Part shown: piece by piece, positions 28,607-36,449 of the stretch
Layout: every line of letters starts with the position of its first letter
Numbering within the stretch: the stretch's first letter is position 1
Program-made: the position numbers and the translations under genes
Assembly (NCBI GenBank): GCA_010671905.1
Contig: JAAHII010000001.1
Coordinates: 5,332,001-5,396,000 of the forward strand
Length of the DNA: 64,000 nt
Direction: 5' to 3'
Source of the DNA: Leptolyngbya sp. SIOISBB
Lineage (GTDB): Bacteria; Cyanobacteriota; Cyanobacteriia; Phormidesmidales; Phormidesmidaceae
The notes under the pieces: generated by a model
Told to the model about the DNA's origin: nothing
The model's database searches: none
Seen by the model: the letters and a program-made list of their open reading frames with translations, nothing else

Positions 28607-28822
28607 ATGGAAACTCAAACCTGCCCAGTCTGTGGCGTTAAAATCATGGTCGGTATTGTCGGAGGCGATCGCGTCCAGTTTTCCTCTGGCCCAACGGGTA
28701 ACCGCGCCCGCTTGTGGGCTAGAGTCTGTAAATACGTCGATAAACCTGGTTGCATCAATCCTGAGGGCGGTACACAGACCCCCGCCAAAGACGACTATTA
28801 CAAACCAGATGTGCCGTCCTAA
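28607..28822 (+). CDS. Small conserved zinc-ribbon-like protein
   Basis: 71 residues. CPVCGVKI at the start and VCKYVDKPGCIN later supply a possible four-Cys zinc site. The stop codon lies inside the left end of a family A repeat, so the repeat may have altered the original C-terminus. Function unknown. Confidence 0.7.
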   Translation: METQTCPVCGVKIMVGIVGGDRVQFSSGPTGNRARLWARVCKYVDKPGCINPEGGTQTPAKDDYYKPDVPS

Positions 28823-28951
28823 GGCGCGTCATCAATTAACCCCAAAAACCTTTAGGAATCAGCATTATCGCGCCTGCATTCACTCAATCGGCTAGGGGCT
28901 GTTGCCCTCTCACTGTCAGGGGTTTGACCGCGATCGGATGACAGCGCCTAG
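28819..28951 (+). repeat. Dispersed repeat family A, copy 5
   Basis: CTAAGGCGCGTCATCAATTA, ATCGCGCCTGC, then CTAGGGGCTG and a right end GGATGACAGCGCCTAG. The right hairpin arms have changed together (GGGGCTGTTGC against ACAGCGCCTAG), partly keeping pairing. Provides the stop codon of the upstream gene. Confidence 0.78.
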
Positions 28952-29045
28952 AGTCAGGCAAATGTGATCACCTTGTAGCGTTTGGCTGCATCCTCACAAA
29001 GCTGGGCCATAATGACAGACGAAAATCTTGTCTAAAAAGAAATCT

Positions 29046-29498
29046 ATGAAGTTATCTCGCTCTGCAGGTTCATTGGTATGGATGCCCCTTGCGGTAGCTT
29101 GCACGCTCAGTCTGGCTGCGGTTAAAGCACAGGCTCAAAGTGCGGTCTATACGCCAATTTCTATGCCCGACAGCCGGGAAATTACGGATACGCTCTCTGA
29201 AAGTGACATTCCTACCGGGGTGGGTGGTTTTGCCCGCGACTACACGGTTCGTCTAGAAGATGGTGACCAGGTCGCGATCGATCTAATTTCTGAAGAGTTT
29301 GATACGCTCGTGACCCTGCTTGGCCCCGATGGTACTACCGTTGGCGAAAATGATGATGGGCCAGACGGCACCACTAACTCTCTCTTGTTTGCCCGGATTA
29401 CTCAAACTGGTGTCTATACCGTGCGGGTACGCTCCTACGCGGGACAGGGGGATGGCGAGTTCTTGCTGAAGGTAGCCCGGTTGCGCCCAGTGGATTAA
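29046..29498 (+). CDS. Secreted PPC-domain protein
   Basis: 150 residues from ATG 29046 (TTG 29028 is also in frame). Signal peptide MKLSRSAGSLVWMPLAVACT...KAQA, then one bacterial pre-peptidase C-terminal (PPC) beta-sandwich: FARDYTVRLEDGDQVAIDLI, FDTLVTLLGPDGTTVGENDD, LLFARITQTGVYTVRVRSY. PPC domains are usually found beside proteases; here it stands alone. Role unknown. Confidence 0.85.
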   Translation: MKLSRSAGSLVWMPLAVACTLSLAAVKAQAQSAVYTPISMPDSREITDTLSESDIPTGVGGFARDYTVRLEDGDQVAIDLISEEFDTLVTLLGPDGTTVGENDDGPDGTTNSLLFARITQTGVYTVRVRSYAGQGDGEFLLKVARLRPVD

Positions 29499-29621
29499 CC
29501 AGACGACAACAGGCATAAACTGAGGGAACTCAGCAAGCGCATCGCCATATTTTTTGGAAAACGCTTGCTGTTGGTTCAATTGGTCTGTTATCTTAATCAA
29601 GCGCTTTGATTTTGCGCTTAA

Positions 29622-29694
29622 GCCGGGATAGCTCAGCTGGTAGAGCAGAGGACTGAAAATCCTCGTGTCGGCGGTTCAAGCCCGCCTCCTGGCA
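29622..29694 (+). tRNA. tRNA-Phe (GAA)
   Basis: 73 nt; acceptor GCCGGGA with TCCTGGC, D-arm GCTC/GAGC, anticodon loop CTGAAAA (anticodon GAA), T-arm GGCGG TTCAAGC CCGCC. CCA not encoded. A degenerate copy of its 3' part follows immediately. Confidence 0.95.
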
Positions 29695-29730
29695 TCATTT
29701 CAGACATCGCTAGCGAGGCTGTTCTAAAGG

Positions 29731-29810
29731 AACGGACAATCTTTGTGTCGACAGCTTAAGCTTTTTTCCTTGCATCCTTTTGGACATTGCAAGCTACTTT
29801 GTTCTACTGC
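29731..29810 (+). pseudogene. Decayed tandem copy of the tRNA-Phe 3' half and its flank
   Basis: Aligned without gaps at an offset of exactly 80 bases to 29651-29730, I count 53 of 80 matches, including GTGTCG, TTGCATC/TGGCATC and GACAT. Most differences are C-to-T or G-to-A relative to the functional tRNA. It keeps no base-paired T-arm, so it is not a working tRNA. Confidence 0.65.
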
Positions 29811-29844
29811 TTTTACCTGGTGGAGCTTTTGTATTTAGAGGTAT

Positions 29845-30060
29845 ATGGCTTATCACCCCCAAACGCTTAAAGAGATCGCTCAGCTCGGCGGCAATATTGA
29901 CCTGTCAGAAATTAACTATTCTCCTGAAACGGTCAAAGAGTTGCTGTTGATAGCCAAGGAATCCGGTGCCCACGTCACGGTTTCCAGTTCTTACTCATCA
30001 ATCATCGTCCAGGAGTTCGTTGAGCTGGCGGGCAATCAGTTGACGGTGAAGGTGAATTAA
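29845..30060 (+). CDS. Small hypothetical protein
   Basis: 71 residues: MAYHPQTLKEIAQLGGNIDL ... VKELLLIAKESGAHVTVSSS ... FVELAGNQLTVKVN. Looks like an alpha/beta small domain, with GAGGT 5 bp before the ATG. Not recognised. Neighbour of a GNAT gene on the same strand, 38 bp away. Confidence 0.65.
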   Translation: MAYHPQTLKEIAQLGGNIDLSEINYSPETVKELLLIAKESGAHVTVSSSYSSIIVQEFVELAGNQLTVKVN

Positions 30061-30098
30061 TCAACGAGTAGCCGCACAGCGGGCATCCGAGACACAGC

Positions 30099-30593
30099 AT
30101 GATGCAACTACAGCCAATCGATCCACACGATGCGAGCCCCCTCATTGAAGAGCTTGATGCCTACCAGTCAGTGCTATACCCAGATGAAAGCAATCACCTC
30201 GACTCCATAGATGTGCTTAGGGCGGACAACGTGCACATGCTGGGTGCCTATGACGATGACGAGCTGGCTGGAATCGGTGCGATCAAACTCTTTCAGGAAT
30301 ATGGTGAGATCAAGCGAGTCTTCGTCCCTCCGGCGCATCGGGGCAAGGGGTATGCGAAAAGTCTCATGGCGGGCCTTGAGCAGGTCGCTGCTGCACATGG
30401 ACTGGCAGTGGTCCGTCTAGAGACGGGAATCCATCAACAGCAGGCAATTGGCCTCTATCGGAAGCTTGGCTATGCTGAATGCGATGCTTTCGGTGACTAC
30501 GTTGCCGATCCGCTCAGTGTCTTCATGCAGAAAGCCCTGAGGCCCAACAAGGCACTTCAGCGGACGCCGCTTCGCGATGCCGCCGAGCTTTGA
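30099..30593 (+). CDS. GNAT family N-acetyltransferase
   Basis: 164 residues. Acetyl-CoA binding motif A reads VPPAHRGKGYAKSLM (near 76-90), preceded by IKRVF and followed by GLYRKLGY. The last 15 residues (NKALQRTPLRDAAEL) are the translation of an attC-like sequence, a tail seen on many integron-cassette proteins, so the natural C-terminus ends near ALRP. Substrate unknown. Cassette-borne GNAT genes are common, which supports acquisition as a cassette. Confidence 0.88.
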   Translation: MMQLQPIDPHDASPLIEELDAYQSVLYPDESNHLDSIDVLRADNVHMLGAYDDDELAGIGAIKLFQEYGEIKRVFVPPAHRGKGYAKSLMAGLEQVAAAHGLAVVRLETGIHQQQAIGLYRKLGYAECDAFGDYVADPLSVFMQKALRPNKALQRTPLRDAAEL

Positions 30594-30601
30594 CGTTACT
30601 C
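30542..30601 (+). other. attC-like (integron recombination site) sequence
   Basis: 60 bp from GCCCAACAAGGC to GACGTTACTC. The left end fits R''-L'' of attC (RYYYAAC, then an AAGGCxCTTCAGCGGACG block) and the right end contains GTTAC at the R' position; the middle, GCCGCTTCGCGATGCCGCC, is a possible central loop. The R' heptamer departs from GTTRRRY, so it may be a relic. No integrase or second site is seen. Confidence 0.5.
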
Positions 30602-30780
30602 ATGTTAGTCTCTGTAGTTATTTTGTTCTATCGAGGTCATCAGTCTTTTAACTATCATCAAAAAAGCTCCCCCACCACATTCAGGCATTTTTGATGTGGT
30701 GAATTCTCATGATGTGAATGGGCGTTGATGGTTTGCCAAAGAACCCATTCAGCGTTTTTCTCCTTGATTGTTTGCGAAGG

Positions 30781-30923
30781 GACGCAAATACTCGGGTTGT
30801 ACATCCCAGGCAATCGCTCCGCAGAGTGTTCTATTCGAAACAGTTTCAATCCCTCAATGGGGGGTACGGTCACTCCTTCAGAAATGGCATTTTGATCGAT
30901 GAGCTCGATAATGTATTGTTCAT
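30781..30923 (-). pseudogene. Truncated AraC-family regulator (N-terminal piece)
   Basis: Codes for IIELIDQNAISEGVTVPPIE ... ERLPGMYNPSICV, the same as the first 50 residues of the intact regulator at 32099-32983, then runs into unrelated sequence. The ancestral ATG (30923) is separated from the rest by a 7-base deletion. Sits upstream of the hydrolase at 31056 in the same divergent arrangement as the intact pair. Confidence 0.8.
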
Positions 30924-30964
30924 GATTCAAGAATGACCTATGCCTATTCTCCTTATTTAGGGTT

Positions 30965-31007
30965 GATACAAACAGACAAAAATTTGAGATCAATTGGGCT
31001 GATTTAG
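30965..31007. promoter_or_regulatory. Conserved operator-like block, module 1
   Basis: GATACAAACAGACAAAAA ... GGGCTGATTTAG. The same block with identical 32-base spacing is at 33025-33067 in module 2, between the regulator and the hydrolase. Conservation of spacer blocks while flanking genes decay suggests the AraC binding and promoter site. Confidence 0.55.
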
Positions 31008-31055
31008 CGTTAGCGAAGGAATTACAATGCCAGTCAACCCGAAAGGACAAAGAAA

Positions 31056-32000
31056 ATGGCAAACCCAACTTTCACTGCTGGCGACAACAAAGTAACTTTC
31101 AAATCCTTTGGAGTGGATTTAGTCGGCAATCTTTACCTTCCCGAAGGCTTTGATAAAAACAAGAAGTACAAAGCCATAGTAAGTGCAAGCCCATTCCCGC
31201 AGGTAAAAGATCAGATCCCGGCAACTTACGGACCGGAAATGGCCAAAAAAGGATTCGTCTTCTTGGGGTTCGATTACTTGGGGATGGGCGATTCTCCAGC
31301 ACTTCCAGGAGAGTTCAAACAATCAAGGTACATGTTTAGACTGATTGAAAATACCTGGGATGCCGTTTCATACTTGGGAATGCTTCCATTCGTCGATGAA
31401 ATCTACGGTTTGGGCGTGTGTCAAGGTGGCTCAATTATCGCATCAGCAGCAGTGACAGATCATAGAATCAAAAAGATTGCTATGGTTTCAGGCATGATGG
31501 CAGCGGATGAATTTCAATGGGCTAACAAAGAAGTAGTAAATCAACAAATTGCTGCATCAAATGCCTCGATGCAAAAGATGTATGAAACAGGAGAACCGGA
31601 TTATGTTCCTCTTAATGGACTTACAGATGATCAATCAAGAGAAGAGTATATTGCGTTAAACGTTAATCCAATGGCGGCTGAAACGTATGACTACTATGGA
31701 AGAGATGGTTTTAGAGGACCGAAGGCAGTTAAAAACTATACCAACATGCATATCGCTGACCAGGGCATGCAGTCTCTCATCTCTATAGGAGCAGCCTACG
31801 CAGACAAAATTGTTCAGCCTTCTCTGGTCATATATAGCAAGTCGGCCTGGACAGCTATTTGCTCAACTCAGTTTGTCGAAAAGCTAACAAATGAGCATGA
31901 AGTCCTGACTTTTGACGAGTTTGGTCATGTTGATTTCTACTACAAGCCAGACGCCGTAAAAGCGTCAACCGATGCTGTGGCTGAGTTCTTCAATAAGTAA
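31056..32000 (+). CDS. Alpha/beta hydrolase with Cys in the nucleophile elbow
   Basis: 314 residues. Begins FTAGDNKVTFKSFGVDLVGN; the nucleophile elbow reads YGLGVCQGGS (Cys122), as in dienelactone hydrolases rather than the usual Ser. The catalytic His is probably in FDEFGHVDFY near 289. AT-richer and Lys-richer than the neighbours, suggesting transfer. Preceded by AAAGGA. Divergent from a truncated AraC gene; ends in a hairpin at 32001. Such AraC-linked hydrolases often respond to small aromatic or aldehyde stress, which is inference. Confidence 0.85.
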   Translation: MANPTFTAGDNKVTFKSFGVDLVGNLYLPEGFDKNKKYKAIVSASPFPQVKDQIPATYGPEMAKKGFVFLGFDYLGMGDSPALPGEFKQSRYMFRLIENTWDAVSYLGMLPFVDEIYGLGVCQGGSIIASAAVTDHRIKKIAMVSGMMAADEFQWANKEVVNQQIAASNASMQKMYETGEPDYVPLNGLTDDQSREEYIALNVNPMAAETYDYYGRDGFRGPKAVKNYTNMHIADQGMQSLISIGAAYADKIVQPSLVIYSKSAWTAICSTQFVEKLTNEHEVLTFDEFGHVDFYYKPDAVKASTDAVAEFFNK

Positions 32001-32043
32001 TTAGAGCAAGTGGAATTCATAGTATGAACTCCACTTGCTCTAA
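32001..32043 (+). terminator. Strong hairpin after the hydrolase
   Basis: Arms TTAGAGCAAGTGGAATTCAT and ATGAACTCCACTTGCTCTAA pair over 20 bases with one mismatch, loop AGT, starting on the base after the stop codon. No long T-run, but it lies between convergent genes and can end both transcripts. Confidence 0.75.
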
Positions 32044-32098
32044 TTACTCAATGAGATGGCCGCTCGCCCCGATCCACACGAACCCTTTTACTTTATAT

Positions 32099-32983
32099 CT
32101 ATTGTTCAGACCGTTGCTCAAGTCCCCACTGGTAAGGAGATTTGCCAAAATACCGTCGGAAATCGCGACTAAATTGAGATTGGCTAGAGTAGCCCACACG
32201 ATTTGCAGCATCACCCGCAGTAGAGCCATTCACAATCAGCCTTGATGCTTCATTGAGACGATGCAGCTTAATAAACTGAATCGGGGAATAAGTGGTGACT
32301 TCCTTAAATTTGCGGTGAAATACTGCGCGACTCATCCCTGCCTCTTTAGCCAACTCATCAATCGAGAGCACTTCATGAAGATTGGCTTTCAGGAAAGTTA
32401 ATGCCCGCGATATCTGCTGCATTCCTCCCCCAAATGCATGGAAAAATGCGCCTCCAGCCTGACCCCGAAGAACTGCAAACATCAATTCCTTAAGCCTGCC
32501 ACTGCCGAGAATATCGAGTGCAACAGGATCATCCAGCAATGCCAGAAGGCGTTGAAGCCCCGTGGCAAAGTCCTCATCCCACTTAGCCACAGTCAGCCCA
32601 GGCAAAACTTTGGCTTTGGAGGCACTGCCACGATCCAGAGCCGCCATCTCAAGCACCGTCTCAAACATGGATCGAGTTTCAAGGCTCAGCAAAAGACCGA
32701 GTAGGGGTTTTGCTGATGATGCCTTGAACACCTCTGCCTCTACAGGAATAGGCAGAGTACTGCACAAATACTGACCCCTATCGTAGATATGGGTTTTGCC
32801 GTTTAAATACGCCCGCTTCTGTCCCTGCACAATCACGCAAATACTCGGGTTATACACCCCAGGCAATCGCTCCACAAGATGGCTCTGCCGAAACAACTGC
32901 AATCCCTCAATGGGAGTTTCTGTCACGCCCTCGGAAATAGCGTGTCGATCAATGAGCTCGATAATTTTGCCTACATTACTCAT
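32099..32983 (-). CDS. AraC-family transcriptional regulator
   Basis: 294 residues from ATG 32983; the open frame continues 50 codons upstream without family resemblance. N-terminal AraC_N-type cupin (GVTETPIEGLQLFRQSHLVE) and C-terminal double helix-turn-helix (LSIDELAKEAGMSRAVFHRK; ANRVGYSSQSQFSRDFRRYF). Divergent from a truncated hydrolase (33205-33375); convergent with the intact hydrolase. Likely represses or activates the divergent gene via the block at 33025-33067. Confidence 0.92.
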   Translation of the reverse strand: MSNVGKIIELIDRHAISEGVTETPIEGLQLFRQSHLVERLPGVYNPSICVIVQGQKRAYLNGKTHIYDRGQYLCSTLPIPVEAEVFKASSAKPLLGLLLSLETRSMFETVLEMAALDRGSASKAKVLPGLTVAKWDEDFATGLQRLLALLDDPVALDILGSGRLKELMFAVLRGQAGGAFFHAFGGGMQQISRALTFLKANLHEVLSIDELAKEAGMSRAVFHRKFKEVTTYSPIQFIKLHRLNEASRLIVNGSTAGDAANRVGYSSQSQFSRDFRRYFGKSPYQWGLEQRSEQ

Positions 32984-33024
32984 GGTTCCAGGATGACTTG
33001 CTCCTGATGTATTTTCCCGATTTC

Positions 33025-33067
33025 GATACAAATAGGCAAAAAAGCAAGATAAACATGGCTGATTTAG
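33025..33067. promoter_or_regulatory. Conserved operator-like block, module 2
   Basis: GATACAAATAGGCAAAAA ... TGGCTGATTTAG, 42 bp upstream of the AraC start. Matches the module 1 block at 30965 in sequence and spacing. Confidence 0.55.
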
Positions 33068-33204
33068 GAGTATGCCAGAAATTAATATGCGAATACAAAT
33101 AGAGAGCTCACGGGCACAGTCCAAGATCATCAATACTCTCTGAGAGACCTTGAGGACTGTGTTGAAGACCCCTATCAGTCAAAACCTATCGGTAAGAATC
33201 AAGC

Positions 33205-33375
33205 ATGTTAGAGCTGAACCTCAAGTCCGGAAGAAACGAGATTTCCTTCAAGAGCCAGGGATATAAACTAGCCGCTCATCTATACGCTCCTGAAGGCTTC
33301 AATGCGGACGGCACCGAGTTCGCCGTCGTCGCCCAGGTGGTTGCTCAGAACCACCATCACCGATTGTTTGCTTGA
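33205..33375 (+). pseudogene. Truncated alpha/beta hydrolase (N-terminal 50 residues)
   Basis: A 56-codon frame starting MLELNLKSGRNEISFKSQGY and continuing LAAHLYAPEGFNADGTEFAV, colinear with the first 45 residues of the intact hydrolase (NKVTFKSFGVDLVGNLYLPE). It then ends in an unrelated tail (VVAQNHHHRLFA). No catalytic residues remain. Confidence 0.75.
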
Positions 33376-33543
33376 TGTCGCAACCACTCTGTTTTGATAT
33401 CGGCAACTGGCACATAGTAGAATCTGAAAAAAAATCAAGGGTTCTACGAGCGATTGCGGTCACTGCTGTCACACTGAGCAGTTAACGAGAGAAGGCGGGT
33501 CCCAGACTTGTAGTATTTGTCGCCAAAGTCCAGATTTAGTCCA

Positions 33544-33915
33544 TCACAGTCGAGACCAGGTGATGATGATACCTGAGAAGGGCATCCGAGGTTCAAAGAA
33601 CCGAATAAATTCATCTAGAGGGTCTTCGGTGAACCCGTCTGCTTCAGCCAGTGCCTCCATTTCGTCAAAGCTCAATTCTTGGCCGTTCTCCCAGACATGA
33701 AGGCCGTCATCATCAATGCTCATCTCAATGGGAGAGACCGTCGTACAGATGGCGTCGGCAAGCTTTTCACAGGACTTGGTTCTCATGCCGGTGTAGAGCT
33801 GTATCTTGCCCCCCGGTTGGACGTGTTTGCGCCGTCCTGTGGCCCTGATAGTTTGGCATTTGTCCCCTGACCGGATTGAGTCAACGAACTGTTTTTTGAA
33901 GTTGTAAGCGACCAT
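33544..33915 (-). CDS. ASCH/PUA-like domain protein
   Basis: 123 residues from MVAYNFKKQFVDSIRSGDKC; the frame extends 20 codons further to 33975, where MCDISKLKPYE does not look conserved. RSGDKCQTIRATGRRKHVQPGGKIQLYTGMRT is typical of ASCH domains, which bind RNA or modified nucleotides, often in phage and defence settings. C-terminal part is acidic and ends FSGIIITWSRL. Isolated in a repeat-rich stretch; likely acquired. Confidence 0.75.
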   Translation of the reverse strand: MVAYNFKKQFVDSIRSGDKCQTIRATGRRKHVQPGGKIQLYTGMRTKSCEKLADAICTTVSPIEMSIDDDGLHVWENGQELSFDEMEALAEADGFTEDPLDEFIRFFEPRMPFSGIIITWSRL

Positions 33916-33999
33916 TTCATATGGTTTTAGTTTTGAAATGTCACACATGGGATACCAGCCCATCGCAGCATCCAAACAAGGCGGAGCACGGGTGACAGC

Positions 34000-34127
34000 T
34001 ATAGCAGAATTCGGAATGCTGAGGTCGGAATACCCTTCGGGAAGGGCAATCCCTACGGAATTGAAAGTTTTGTCAGACGGAGATTACAGCGATCTGGAGT
34101 AATCTAACCAAACTGCGGATCGCTATA
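34000..34127 (+). repeat. Dispersed repeat family B, copy 3
   Basis: TATAGCAGAATTCGGAATGC ... CTGCGGATCGCTATA, 128 bp. Longer than copies 1, 2 and 5 by an insert GGAATACCCTTCGGGAAGGG that is shared with the inverted copy at 39216. From 34128 to 34309 nothing else is recognisable. Confidence 0.75.
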
Positions 34128-34309
34128 TCAGGAACATTGCAAAAACAAATTTGTATGAGAATTCCAAAACCAAATGAGTATGGTTGGCGGTTCAGGAGAA
34201 GGCATCAGAGCTTGTCGCAGCTTGTTAAAGCTTAAGCATTTCCCATTGAGGCTGATCGTTAACCCATTAAGGCTTAACCAGTTCAACGTACCTGAAAAAC
34301 CAACAGCAT

Positions 34310-35839
34310 TTATGGCTGAGCTGATCTCAATTCCGCACTCCGGCCAGTTATCCACAGACTTTCATCTTCATCCCAGGTGCGGTATCGAACCACCGTACCG
34401 TGATCAGAAACGACCTCTGTTTGAAATCCGTCATCCTGCCCTGTTTTTCGGAAAACCTTATTTCCTAGTAAGACTAGCGTCCGGACATGAGGAGCCAAAG
34501 GCATCGGCTGATCAGATGCGCGTATAGAAAGCTGAGGTTCTTGATAATCCGGAAAATAGATATCAGTTAGACGCCGGTAATAAGGATGCGTTAAAACCGC
34601 TGTTGTTTCGGGCAAAAATGTTTCTCGAATATATTCAATACTCGATCCATAATCGATATCGTAGTTCCGTAACTCGCGCGCGGTGGGCAAGTTGTCTGGT
34701 CCGAGCACAAAAAATAAGCCATTCAACCCGACTGCAATGCCAATGACCCATCCCAAAGCGTAGCGATATCGACTTTGCAATCTCTCACCTAGTGCCACCA
34801 AGCTACAGCTTGCGAGCAAAATGAATCCTGGCATGATGGTGAACGCCTGATCCTTTCGGCGCAAATGGACGAGCAGAAAATACAGTCCCCCTGGCAGAAT
34901 CGAGAGCATTATTGATTGAGCGGACCATTGCCGCGGCCACAGGCGTTTAATCCAGTGCGAACGCGGCCGCAAGGCCATCCACAGCATCGGTAAAATAGCA
35001 ATGCCAACCACTCGAAAGAGCGCTTTGAACAGCAGAAAAAAGTTGTCCAAAATTTTTACCAGAGAATCTGCATCCTGGCGCTCGGTATGGAGTGGCAACC
35101 AAGCCTGAATCATCGCCCAGTAAGTTGGCCACCCACCTGCCGATTGAATCAGCGGAATAAACCAAATAGCAACTCCCAAAAGCCCGATCAGAACCGCTAC
35201 TACCACGTCTTGAACTTTGTACCCTTTTGTCCTCAATCCACGAAAAGTGGCAAAGAGGGCGAAGGGCAGTAGAAAAAAAGGCGTACTTGGCCGAATGCCT
35301 CCAGCTAATCCCATCAAGAGTCCCAGCAGCATCAGATATCGCCGCTGTCCCAAGCCAGTTTTGTAGGCGGTAAAATCGATCAAGACAATCCAGCTGAACT
35401 CAGTAACATGACTGAGTGCAACTTCAGAACGGTGCCAAAAGGCAGGACTCGTCAAGGTAAGCAAGCTTGCCGTCCATCCCACTTTGGCGTTGAACCACTC
35501 CCGCCCGATGAGGAAGAGGCCCACCACGGCAACCCCGGACGCGAAGATGTTGACGGCGACGAGACTGGCATGGGGGTCCTGAAGAAATAGATTGAAGCCT
35601 CTCGCGAAAAAAATGAAGAGGATGAACATGCCCGGCATTTGGGGCTGTTCGAGCCGAATATCGAAGTGCTCCACAGCAAGGGTGAAGTTGCCACTGTCTC
35701 CCGGTCGGACGATCTCACCAGCAAAGATAATCCGAGTCGCAACGGTAATCGCAAATAGTGCAATTAATGGCAAAACCAATTGTTGCCAAGGCTGTTTCTT
35801 TAATTGATCGGATGGCAATAACGGAGCGCGTTGGAACAT
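34310..35839 (-). CDS. GT39-like membrane glycosyltransferase / polyprenyl-phosphate sugar transferase
   Basis: 509 residues with 10 or more hydrophobic segments. N-terminal periplasmic loop after helix 1 has RPGDSGNFTLAVEHFDI; an acidic residue in this loop is catalytic in GT39/ArnT enzymes. GGIRPSTPFFLLPFALF and a periplasmic C-terminal domain (ETTAVLTHPYYRRLTDIYFP) follow. It should transfer a sugar from a lipid donor to protein or glycan. The acceptor is unknown and no surface-polysaccharide genes are adjacent. Confidence 0.82.
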   Translation of the reverse strand: MFQRAPLLPSDQLKKQPWQQLVLPLIALFAITVATRIIFAGEIVRPGDSGNFTLAVEHFDIRLEQPQMPGMFILFIFFARGFNLFLQDPHASLVAVNIFASGVAVVGLFLIGREWFNAKVGWTASLLTLTSPAFWHRSEVALSHVTEFSWIVLIDFTAYKTGLGQRRYLMLLGLLMGLAGGIRPSTPFFLLPFALFATFRGLRTKGYKVQDVVVAVLIGLLGVAIWFIPLIQSAGGWPTYWAMIQAWLPLHTERQDADSLVKILDNFFLLFKALFRVVGIAILPMLWMALRPRSHWIKRLWPRQWSAQSIMLSILPGGLYFLLVHLRRKDQAFTIMPGFILLASCSLVALGERLQSRYRYALGWVIGIAVGLNGLFFVLGPDNLPTARELRNYDIDYGSSIEYIRETFLPETTAVLTHPYYRRLTDIYFPDYQEPQLSIRASDQPMPLAPHVRTLVLLGNKVFRKTGQDDGFQTEVVSDHGTVVRYRTWDEDESLWITGRSAELRSAQP

Positions 35840-35889
35840 AGGATATATGGAGGAGAACGTATTGATGGAATAGTATCCTCTGAGGGATG

Positions 35890-36141
35890 CTATTGATGAA
35901 GAACGATCGCTCCCGATTTTGACACGATTTTAGTTTTGAAATGTCCCAGATTTGCATCTGATAAGGTTTTGGTTTTGAGCCGCTTTTTTAGATCCATCTG
36001 AGAGCGGTCATAGCGACAGTGGCAAGGGGCACACAGCACTTTCAAATTGGCGCGATCGCAGTTCTCAGACCGGTGATCGAGATGTGCGACTGTGAGCACC
36101 CAGCGCGTGGAGTGGCCTTGAATGTGCAACGATTGCGCCAC
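35890..36141 (-). pseudogene. HNH nuclease-like fragment, N-terminus missing
   Basis: 83 codons from a GTG. WVLTVAHLDHRSENCDRANL and KVLCAPCHCRYD give the HNH His and the second Cys pair, but the first CxxC pair expected about 40 residues upstream is absent, and an in-frame stop lies 16 codons before. Probably a 5'-truncated remnant. The spacer to 36449 shows an open minus frame without recognisable features. Confidence 0.6.
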
Positions 36142-36449
36142 AACTGGGTGCGACTGATTCGTATCAGTTCAACTGATGAATAGGCTGTTGAGTTTAATGA
36201 AGGCTCATTGTGTTACTGGATATCGTTAAATCAGCATGAGACTCTCCGGGAATTCCTTCGTTTCTGATGACTTTTACTGCCAAATAAGCAATATCTGACT
36301 TGTCAATGCCCGTTAGATAATTGGGAAGGAACGGTAGGATTGTGAACACTATGCCCCCAGACCAAGTTCCAAAGGTGAAAGGCGATTTTCTCGATGAATG
36401 CTGAAGGCGATCGCTCCCATTACAGCCAAGACTCCCTCGTGAGGTAGCC

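Noticed and set aside
29717-29810. Second functional tRNA after tRNA-Phe
   Set aside because: The copy lacks a paired T-arm and acceptor stem; it is a decayed duplicate.
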